Below are positions 55,615 to 64,000 of a stretch of 64,000 nucleotides of DNA, one piece after another (the first letter of the stretch is position 1; each line of letters starts with the position of its first letter). Below the pieces are notes generated by a model. It ran no database searches. It was not told the origin of the DNA and saw nothing but the letters and a program-made list of their open reading frames with translations. Origin of the DNA: Temnothorax longispinosus (lineage: Eukaryota > Arthropoda > Insecta > Hymenoptera > Formicidae); NCBI RefSeq assembly GCF_030848805.1, contig NC_092363.1, forward strand, positions 12,568,886 to 12,632,885. The letters run 5' to 3'. The position numbers and the translations under genes are program-made.

Positions 55615-57925
55615 CACGGTCGTATACACAGGTCTGGCAACTCCGGTGGTGGGGGGTGACTCACTTATTGAAGCTAGTCGGGCTACTAGATCGCAACGAC
55701 AGCGGCGGCCAGACAATGAATTACAAAACGCGCCAAATTTAAGTACGGTTATAACGAGACAAATAAAGAACGCGATGCTGACTGGCAGGAAATAAATTCG
55801 TTGTACATGCAGGCGAGCATGATAAATATGACCGAGTCTTATTATACCGTGATTTTAAATAACGTTTAGTCGAGTGTCTTTAGCTACGGCATGAGACATT
55901 TTGATGATATTAGTGTCCGATTCCGGATGAATCATTGATACAATTTTAACATTATTCACTCATGAATAATGTTTAAATTGTATCAGATTTGAAAAAAAAA
56001 ACACATTTCAGGTTTACATGGTAAAGAAAAAAGTACAATATAACATTATTATATAAAGAGCAGTTTATTCATTCGTCAATTTTGACAGCTTTTTTTTCAC
56101 AACAAATTTTTTACTTAATTTTAAGTTTTGTTGATGAGCGTGTTGCCTCATCCTTAACCGAATGTAATAGACTAATGCAAAGGATAGTATGTCAGAAGCG
56201 TGCTCTTTGCACGGAAACGTAAAATCATAAGTTGTAATAACTTCATCGAACGTTAACTCAAAAACATCTACATGATATGCATATTTTGCGAAGCATGCTT
56301 CTACGTGACGGATGAGATTAAAAAATTTAAGATTGGCGTAAATCATGCCACCACGAGTTTTTATATCTATCAGTTTCGTTGCCGCGTTCGGTACTGAAGC
56401 TCGACTGCAGGAATCAATTTTCACAGCTTTTATACAGGTATCATCCCTATTTCAAATAAGAAATGCATCAAATAATTTTAATATATTCGTACATTGTATT
56501 ACTCGTTATTTTCACTATAAATAATTTAATTTTACTTATGCGTATGAGTAACAGCAAAAAATTTTTAAATATTTCCTATTACATTGTATCGATTTCAATG
56601 AATTTTTTTTAAATGCAAGCGCTTATCACAAAGATCACATTTCGTCACTATATTCTATTTAAAGTCATCACTTTTGCAAATCGCATATTAGAAATAAGTA
56701 AGTCATTATTGTAGATATTTATAAGTCCAATATAGGCACTAACATTTAATTTCTTGTGAATATATTTTAATATGCAGTTGCTCAACATAATGTTACTGTG
56801 TTAAAATAATTATAAAATCGAATTTTGCAGTTTTAATATTTATTTATACAAGTACTTAAGCCTTTTAAAAAATAATTTTCTTCTGTACATTCATGTCTAA
56901 CCTTTTAATACTCTCTAATGAAAACATTTTTTTCTTTTTTAAAATAAATTTTAAAGTAATTTTTAAATGTTATTATTCGTATCAGTTTGGATTATTTCAA
57001 CATTGTAAAATGTCTTCCCTTATTAGCATAGTGTATATAAAAGGTAATAAAAAAATTTAATTTAGAAAAAGAATAGACAAACTTTCAAATGACAAGGAAT
57101 AAACAAAGAAATTAGTTTGACAAAAATAAACAATTTTAAAGGCGATTCAAGTACTTGTATCAAAATAAGCAACGTTTAATTTTAACAAAATCAATTTCGG
57201 AATTGTTTCAATTACAGCAGAATATTGATCGCTCGAAAAGTGACTTAATCTAAGGTTAAAAGTTATTAATGAACTTTGACAATTGTAACTCGCACTATTT
57301 TACTCGCACTACTAATTGTAACTAAAGATAAAAAGTTCACCCTATGCCGCGAACAAACGTCGCAGATATCGCGGTATCCACTGGGTGTATCCGAGACGCG
57401 GCAATGATCGACCGCAGAATCGTAGATCACGCGGACGTCAGGAGGGTTACGAGCACAGGTTACGAGCAAGGCGAAGGAAAGGTCGATGATGATGCAAATG
57501 CCGAGGGAGATGGCCAGCCACAGCAGCAATAGCGTCGTTATAGGTTACGTCGTTATTATGACGGTTATTATGACGATTATTAGACGGCGTTCCGGGCCCA
57601 ATTCAGCGTAGCAAGGAGATAATGCTAGCGAAGGTGGTGAGCAAGTGAATAAACGACGTAGGCACACAGATTATATTTTTCAAAATTATTAACTCAGCGG
57701 CTATATACGTGACACAACACACGACCGTGCATTGAACCACTGAACATATAATAATATAACGGCGGCTACGGTCGTGGACTGTGGTACGACCGTGATGGCG
57801 GCTGTATACTAGATAGTAGCGACACGTGGTGGAGATATCATAAATTAAAAAACCTGCTTCAATAAGTGTGCTACCCCCACCACTAAAATTCGGCCCGAGT
57901 TGCCAGACCTGTGTATACGACCGTG
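55615..57925 (-). mobile_element. P-type element with 8-bp TSD CTCGAGCC
   Basis: CTCGAGCC is present at 55607-55614 and 57926-57933. Ends CACGGTCGTATACACAGGTC and inverse; GGCAACTC and CACTTATTGAAG follow inside both. The P-type C-terminal exon on the minus strand supports the class. The stretch 56460-57925 is AT-rich and then mixed, with no THAP or core recognised. The left end resembles that of the remnant at 39453. Confidence 0.87.
56065..56450 (-). pseudogene. P-type/THAP9-like transposase, C-terminal exon
   Basis: Preceded by an acceptor-like TTGAAATAG, the exon reads LIDIKTRGGMIYANLKFFN, LIRHVEACFAKYAYHVDVF, then FPCKEHASDILSFALVYYIR, LRMRQHAHQQN and a basic tail. The block KTRGG....N..FF..I...E is typical of the C-terminal part of THAP9-like transposases. 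No other exons found in the element. Confidence 0.8.
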
Positions 57926-57933
57926 CTCGAGCC

Positions 57934-58403
57934 TCCTCGTCCCTCGCTGCCGCGCCCTCTCACTTCACCGCTCGTACCTATTTCCGCGCACCGTGCCTCA
58001 GCGTCCGCGTCTCGCGCATGTCCGCACGCCCCTCTTCACCTTCCCTTTTCCGGTCACCTTCCTTACTGTTCCTCCCTCTTCTCTCTTCTTCTCTCCTCAC
58101 CTTGCCTTGCTCCCGCTTAACCTCACTTTCTTCCTCGCCTTATCCTCTTGATTTGCTCCTAATCTATCTTGCTTTCGGGTCTTCCTCCAATTGCACACCT
58201 TCCTCTTTCCTTCCTTTAGGTCTCTCTTCTCCCATCGTTCCTCGGTTCCTGCTCCGCCAATCTTTCTTTAATTCTTCCTTTCCTTTACGGAGCAACCGCC
58301 CTCCTTCCTTACCCAACCGGAAGTCCGTCAAATCAAATATCTCGGAACCTGTATATTGTTCGAACTCGCTATTAACATTGTAAACGCTACTTATGGTACC
58401 CAT
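57934..58403 (-). mobile_element. Probable 5' region of the LINE
   Basis: The minus strand is purine-rich like the ORF1 pieces, with an open stretch (58403-58164) of charged sequence (KGKEELKKDWRSRNRG). If the P-type element (55615-57925) and the long-TIR element (53420-55441) are removed, this lies directly upstream of the ORF1 at 53056. Assignment is an inference from position and composition. Confidence 0.4.
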
Positions 58404-58639
58404 GTGACCAACGGAGTTTTAGCAGGTTACCTGCCGTGTTATGATTTTTACGAGAGCAAACGTGTTTTCGGAAGGTGAAAGTGAAATTTTCTGCGCGTGA
58501 AAATTTTGTAATATCTGCAATAATATTTGCTCTCCAAATCTCGAGGTACGTGATAAAGAGTAATGCATGCTGAACACGAATCCAGTGTAGTTTTTTCATT
58601 ATCGTTGATGTCTAATATTTCGTGGGCGATCAAACCTGA

Positions 58640-59320
58640 AACTTGTGTTTGGGGCTTATCCGTCAGTAAGCACCCGGGGCTGTTCCGGCAGTCTCGTCAC
58701 TGTGGCGCTCCGGGCGCACGACTTCAGCTCACGGCGATTTCAGGTTAGGTTTCCCTCGAGCGTGATTCTATCTTCCCTTGCACGTGCGTCAGTTTGTATA
58801 GGAGGGAAATGGTACGCACGTATCGTCGCAAAACGGGTGTTTTGGCCGACCGAAAAGATGGCGGTTCGTTGGATTCGAGATCGTTCGCGCTCACGGCACG
58901 TCGGCGAGGTACGGCGAGGCACGGCACGGCACGGTTCTGAGATCCCGCGATTTCCGCGCGCGAGTTGACATGCCGCGCGCGCGGTAGATCGTCCCGGCCG
59001 CGATCGTCGTTGTTGGTCGTTGTATCAGTGACATCGTCTCGGCGTCATTGTCGCCGCCGTTGTAGTGGTGGTGGTCATCATCATCGTCGTCGGCGTCATT
59101 GTCGCCGTTGCCGTCGCCGTCGAGGAATCGGCGCGAGGACGCCGTCGAGTCGGTAAAATGGCCGCGCTCCACCGCGAGCTTTTCTAACTCCCCCTGTCGC
59201 TATTTATCGCTCTACCGCGAGAAACGCGGCTTGGTTAGGTTGCTCGAGGGCCCGCGCTGATCCTATGGCACCGGAACGCCGTCACGCATGTTCCGCGTGG
59301 TTGCCCGCGTTGACAATGTG
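58640..59320. promoter_or_regulatory. CpG-rich island with trinucleotide repeats
   Basis: High CpG density and words such as AAGATGGCGG (58856) and AAAATGGCCGCG (59153) recall 5' ends of insect housekeeping genes. GTC/GTT/GGT triplet runs (59000-59130) explain open frames of Arg or Asp. No splice-linked coding exon recognised. Confidence 0.4.
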
Positions 59321-60290
59321 ACTTATTAAAATGTATCCTATCATTTTTCAGGATTAGATGTACGTATATGTATTGAAAATGCAGTGTGACGGTTAAGCCC
59401 CAAGGGGGTGACGGTTAAGCCCCGGGATTTTTGAGATTTCAATTTTTCCATCGTTGTCGTTTTTGCTCTATACCGGTTAAACAAAGCGACGTAGATAAAA
59501 ATTTCCTATATAAATTTTGTAGCTAAAGGTTCACTCTTTACAGTGGTATACCACATTTAACTAAAATTATTTATTTTGTTGTTAAAAATCGGCACCGAAA
59601 AAAAACTGACGGTTTAGCCCCGGTCTCCCCTACATAAAAAATATTATTAGGCTACTATAAAATCCAAGCTCTAACCGTAAATTTATTTAATATTAATTAA
59701 TAATATTTTTGATAAAAAGGCCGCCTATATAGAGTGGAAATATTGGTTTGGTTCTAGTTCAGACGATAGCTACATATATTTCTTCTGAATAAGAAAATTT
59801 TAGCTTTTTGCGTTTCAGATACCTTATAGAACCTAGAACAGCTAGAATTATTTACACCGTCTGTCATTTATACCTTCTAGTGACCAGAATACCTATAATA
59901 TAGAAAACAAAAGCATTTTTGTTACTTAAAAAATAAAAATAAATTTTTAAAATAAGGTGAAGAGAACATGCAAAATTTAACGTTATTCACTTTCTTCGTT
60001 TTCCTATAAAAAATTCTTGAAAAATATCTATTTTAAAGATCTTTAAAATCAGAACATCTACTACCCCCTAATAATTTTTTACATTTTCTTCCTGACGGAA
60101 GAGATTTTACCACTTCTCAATATAAATATAAATTTATGTTATCATGGTTTTATTTCATTATTTCGGCGTTTTTATATTTGTAATTCAATTAGATCATTGT
60201 TTATTTTGTTTATATTATTAGGAGATTGTTTAATGTTTTAGTATGTTAACTTGAACATTAATTATCATGTTTTTTTATATTTATCTCTTT
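59321..60290. other. AT-rich DNA with GACGGTTAAGCCCC repeats
   Basis: GTGACGGTTAAGCCCC occurs at 59386 and 59408, and a variant CTGACGGTTTAGCCCC near 59608, suggesting a small decayed repeat element. The rest is AT-rich without genes. Confidence 0.55.
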
Positions 60291-60309
60291 CTTTTGTAGT
60301 AATCCGTCC

Positions 60310-60352
60310 CAAAGAAGACTAACAATAAGTACAGTCGAAACGTTAACCGTGT
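60310..60352 (+). ncRNA. Degenerate hammerhead-like motif, possible Penelope tail
   Basis: AAAGAAGACT....AGTCGAAACGTTAAC has the same layout as the Penelope motifs at 30592 and 37808 (helix GACT/AGTC and GAAACGT), but the CTGA box is altered. No RT is adjacent. Confidence 0.3.
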
Positions 60353-60389
60353 GTATTGTTTATTTAATAAATTGTTTTTATTTTAATCC

Positions 60390-60715
60390 AATATCCCTTT
60401 GTTGTTGTTCGATCGTGATTTAGCCGCTTGAACATGCATAGCTAATATAAATTTAATAAGAGTAAAAAGAACATTATAAACTACCATTTTTTTCTTGATA
60501 TAGTTAATATATAATTATTGTCATGAATTTAAATATTAAATTTAAATACTATTATGGTAAAGTAAAGGTTTTTAATGTAAGACTTTTTTTAGATAGAAAA
60601 GCATATTGGCCAGAACGGGGATTTCTATACATTACATTTACGAATTTTTGTTTTTATGTTTATAAATATTTATTTAATTAATTATATTTGCAATCTTTAT
60701 ATTTATAAATTTCAA
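60390..60715. other. AT-rich DNA
   Basis: Nothing recognisable. Confidence 0.6.
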
Positions 60716-61467
60716 ATATTGTTTCGGATTGGGCGAGTTCGCGCGCACGGCGAGCCCTTCGCGACGGATGAGGAAGCGCTACCGCGATCCCGTTCTTATC
60801 GGCCGCATGCGCGATTCCAGGAGCGCTTCGCGACCAATCAAATTGCGCGAGCGTTAGCACATCGACCCGCATATCTATCGAAATCAATTGGCATGGTTCT
60901 TCATCCTCGCGTCGCGGCGCCGCCGGATGCGCGCAATAGAGTACGTCTGTAGCCGGCCGGTGAATATACGTGTCTACATCTGCAAAACCGAAAACGTCGA
61001 ACCGGGTAGCGGGCCACGCGACAAGATCTCCGCCAGCCCGCGACAAGATTTCCGCTCGCGCCGACAGGATCTCAGCTCGTGCCGCGACAAGATTTCCGCT
61101 CGCGTCGACACGAGATCTGCGCTCGTACCGCGACAAGATTCTCCGCTCGCATCGCTACAAGTTGTCCGCCGTCAGCCTGCTATCCCGCGTGTCGTAAAAG
61201 GACACCCGCTCGTCGCACGATATCGTGGTTCACCGTGTCGACTCAGCCTCTCCGTCGTCCCGCACCGGACAGTACGTTTTGAGACGCACTCTAAGTGCCC
61301 TCCGTTTGAACGTTAAGTGCCGTGTTCGGCCGTATTCAATCTCGCGAGTTACGAGTGATCTGCGCCGCGCTCGGCCGTCACTCCTCGCGAGAGAATCGTA
61401 TTCGATCTCGCGAGTTGCGAATGATCTGCGCCGCGCTCGGCCGTCATCCCTCGCGAGAGAATCGTAT
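60716..61467. repeat. GC-rich tandem-repeat region
   Basis: At 61015-61160 the words GCGACAAGAT and TCCGCTCGC repeat at irregular 20-60-bp spacing. At 61331-61462 a 66-bp unit (anchor CGTATTC.ATCTCGCGAGTT) is present twice. No coding recognised; the composition resembles LTR or satellite-like sequence. Confidence 0.75.
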
Positions 61468-64000
61468 TTTTTTTTTTTTATTCAGATAAAAAAAGGACCA
61501 TGGGGAGAACCCATATGGTCTACATACATGACGCGGAACTAGTTGTGACACAGCTACATACATTAAGGCCATTTACATGAACATGAACGCCTCAATAGAG
61601 GCGTCCCAATCACAATTCATACTTAACTAAAAATAAAGCATATAATAAAATAATTATTTCGCAAGGGAATGTCGCCCCAAAGGGGATGAGACATCCACGC
61701 ATCCGCGCGCACAGCCCCTAAAAAATTGGAAGGAAGTCCCCTCCTTATCTAACCGGAAAATCCTAAACATTACATCACAGCCCGCAATTAATAACTAAGC
61801 TTAAGAATTTAGAAATTGATTAAAATACATTTAAGAATATGATAACTTGTTAAAATTAAAAACTAAGGTACATCTATCATAAACATTTAAGAAACTTTCA
61901 AAAAAAAAAAACTAAAAATTATAAATTGAAGAAAATATAAATAAAAAAAAGAGAATTATAAAACCATTTCTTGTAGTTGCACGAATTACTTCTATTCATA
62001 TCTACGAACTAAAATATACGACTAAATATCCGAAAGCTTGTACATCATCTCAAGTTAAGCAGAGCACATCTCGACGGCGCATAATTAACGGGCCATAAAC
62101 TGGGTATAGAATTACCTAACAAATCATAAAAAATTGAGGATTTGTGTTAAATGAAAATCGGCAATGAGCATATGAACTCCTCTAGAATGAATGCCACCTC
62201 CGGTGAGGGGATTTGAAGTAAAAACTCCAACAAGAAGGGGCCGTATCCAAACAACTTGGATAGGGCCTTTACCAAAATCTCGCGTTGCTTGTCATACTGA
62301 AAACAAGACCAGAAAACGTGCTCAGGGGTCTCCAATTCCCCACAATATGGACAGTCCGGGGAGTCCACGATGAGGAACCTAAACAAACTGTCTCGGAGAG
62401 ATGTATGACCGCACCTCAAACGATTAATAGATGTAAATGCTCTTCTATTCATAATCATCCCATCAAACCACGCCGTTCTAAAGTTGAAGTTATCATGATC
62501 ATAAAAGACAGAAAAATCTGGATCCTCTGAAGATCCTTTCCCCATAACCCCACTCGATTGACTCTTTGAAGGTTTCGTTTTTCCATAACCGCTTTAATTC
62601 TCTATGAGAGATTTCACTAAAGTCACCCCGGGGATCGTCACAGGCCGCCTTGGCAATCCTATCTGCAAGCTCGTTTCCCTTTATACCTCTGTGCGACGGA
62701 ATCCAGACTAAATTTATATTCCAATTCTTTCTTTTGAATTCAATCAGAAGATTTCTTATTTCTAAGATCAAAAAAGAGGCCCGAGAGGGTTTATATCTAG
62801 AAGAGATAGCAAGAAGGTTGGACAGCGAGTCGGAGAAAATATAAGCTTCAGACCACTCCTGCTCCTCACAGATCTGAAGAGCTTTTAATATGGCCATTGA
62901 TTCCACTGTGAAGGAGGACAAGAAACCAAGAGCGGACGACCTAAAAAGTATGGTACCTGAATCTAGAACAACGGAGAAACCAGCAGAGTCCCCACCCTCC
63001 TTTTTTATAATAGAACCGTCTGTAAATATAGCTTTACTTGACAGCAAGGCCTGACCGAATAACTCGTTAAACTTGTCAGAAGGAGAAATATCTCTTTTAA
63101 TTACATCTCCAGAAACCTCATCCACCTCCAAACGAGAAAAAAAAGCCTCAAAATTTCTAGGATAACATATCGGATATTCCCTCTGAGGAACATGATTCAC
63201 ATATTCCTGGAAGGAGGACACTGCCTCACAAAAAAGGTTACTCATACGCTTCCCGTGTAGGATGGGACGGATATCATTTAGGTGTGTCAATTTTTCAATG
63301 AGAGGGTGTGTTGCATTGGACCAAGCTCTAAAAAAAAAACCCAAAGCTAAGTATTTAAGCCTGCAATAGAGAGAGGGTTCTCGAAGTTCTGCAAGCATAA
63401 CGTTAAGAGGAGTGGATCCCCTATAGCCCATAACGAGTCTAATAGCTCTCATCTGAATCTTGTCCAACTTTGTGGATAAATCCCTAGAAACAGAGTCCAC
63501 AAGAAAACCCGCATATTCCAGTCTAGAGCGGACCAAAGCCCTATAAACTTTTCTTAGTACCCATGGATCAGAACCCCACCATTTCCTACTTAAGCATTTA
63601 AGAGTTCTAATTGAATTGGCACATTTTTTTTCCAACTTCATCATGTGAAATTTCCAATTTAGATTCTTATGAAAAGTGACTCCCAAAAAAGATATTACTT
63701 CAGAAGGGTAAATAACTACACCCGAAACATTCAGAGGGGTATTGATTTTCGTTCTAGTCTTATTAAAAACGCAAAATTGAGTCTTTAGTGGAGATAGTAC
63801 CAATCCGATTTCCTTCAATCCCCTCTCAATTTGTCTAATGGCACGTTCCAGATTTCTAATACCGACTGTCACCGATGGGGAGGATGAATAAAGGCCAATA
63901 TCGTCCGCGTATTGAAGTAACTGCACATCATTCTGTATCAATCTTTCTATATGACTAACATATATAGTGTATAATATGGGGCTCAAAACGCTACCCTGCG
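61468..64000 (-). mobile_element. LINE (I/Jockey-group), 3' part with poly(A)
   Basis: The minus-strand element ends in a T run on the plus strand (61468-61480), i.e. a poly(A) tail, preceded by a ~660-base 3' UTR (61481-62146). The coding region continues to the window edge. It is the least damaged LINE here. Confidence 0.87.
62147..64000 (-). pseudogene. LINE ORF2: RT, RNase H and C-terminal zinc motif (5' cut by window)
   Basis: From the right edge the frame shows GSVLSPILYTIYV (motif B), LLQYADDIGLYSS (catalytic YADD), VISFLGVTFHKNLNW and YRALVRSRLEYAGF. RNase H follows with AIFTDGSIIKKEGG (Asp), TVESMAILKAL (Glu), YIFSDSLSNL (Asp) and LVWIPSHRGIKGNELAD (His/Asp). A single G inserted in a G run near 62535 shifts the frame. 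The C-terminal part then reads NRLRCGHTSLRDSLF and CPYCGELETPEHVFWSC, the zinc motif of this group. Stop at 62147. The EN and N-terminal RT lie beyond the window. One shift suggests recent activity. Confidence 0.92.

Noticed and set aside
58965..59172. Arg-rich and Asp-rich frames
   Set aside because: Products of GTC/CGT triplet repeats in the CpG-rich island.

Overview
This is eukaryotic, insect-type genomic DNA, not bacterial. Evidence: split genes with GT-AG introns, AT-rich intergenic DNA crossed by CpG-rich islands, no operons, and a dense insect-style transposable-element (TE) load (R1/I-type LINEs, BEL/Pao, Penelope-like, P/THAP, Harbinger, Merlin, Transib, TTAA-flanked elements). A hymenopteran, perhaps an ant, is my best guess from the overall character, but this is an inference. 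The only host gene I can recognise is the 3' part of a caspase gene on the minus strand (exons at 30915-30790, 28336-28199 and 27922-27717).

Layout. 1-962: a 107-bp satellite. 1.9-6.9 kb: R1-like LINE remnants (minus) around a Transib (RAG1-related) transposase and a 1,042-bp near-identical inverted copy of part of it. 7.1-8.9 kb: BEL/Pao gag with a possible LTR. 10.1-14.6 kb: a TTAA-flanked MITE, then a decayed PIF/Harbinger element with transposase (plus) and MADF/BESS partner (minus), with a solo LTR between them. 14.6-20 kb: an I/R1-group LINE (EN-RT-RNase H) cut by a solo LTR and by a TTAA element that itself contains a long-TIR element with a 9-bp target-site duplication (TSD). 20.7-26.7 kb: a Merlin element interrupted by a TTAA element, hairpin MITEs and a THAP/P-type element with an 8-bp TSD. 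27.7-30.9 kb: caspase exons with a Penelope-like element in an intron. 31.5-39.4 kb: several TIR elements filled with short repeated words, a second Penelope-like element, a 5S-rRNA-like stretch and MITEs. 41.4-53.1 kb: a LINE ORF1 split by a 10.5-kb P/THAP9-type element, itself containing MITEs, a GC-rich LTR-like block and a second P element. 53.4-57.9 kb: a second 9-bp-TSD long-TIR element with a 1-kb palindrome inside it, then a third P element. 58.6-61.5 kb: CpG-rich sequence and tandem repeats. 61.5-64 kb: a relatively young minus-strand LINE running off the window.

How it fits together. Most of the window is a layered record of insertions. Many boundaries can be read from TSDs, and two coding hosts (LINE ORF1 at 41-53 kb; LINE RT at 14.6-20 kb) continue in the correct order across the insertion, which independently supports the boundaries. 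Nearly all TE genes carry frameshifts or stops. The best-preserved are the P-type transposase at 42.6-46.5 kb (six clean upstream exons plus a core with two shifts) and the LINE at the right edge (one shift). I found no evidence of a new multi-gene system. The items most worth follow-up are the caspase gene with a Penelope insertion, the Transib inverted duplication, the pair of 9-bp-TSD long-TIR elements, the hammerhead-like motifs of the Penelope elements and the family of word-saturated CCCA-ended elements.
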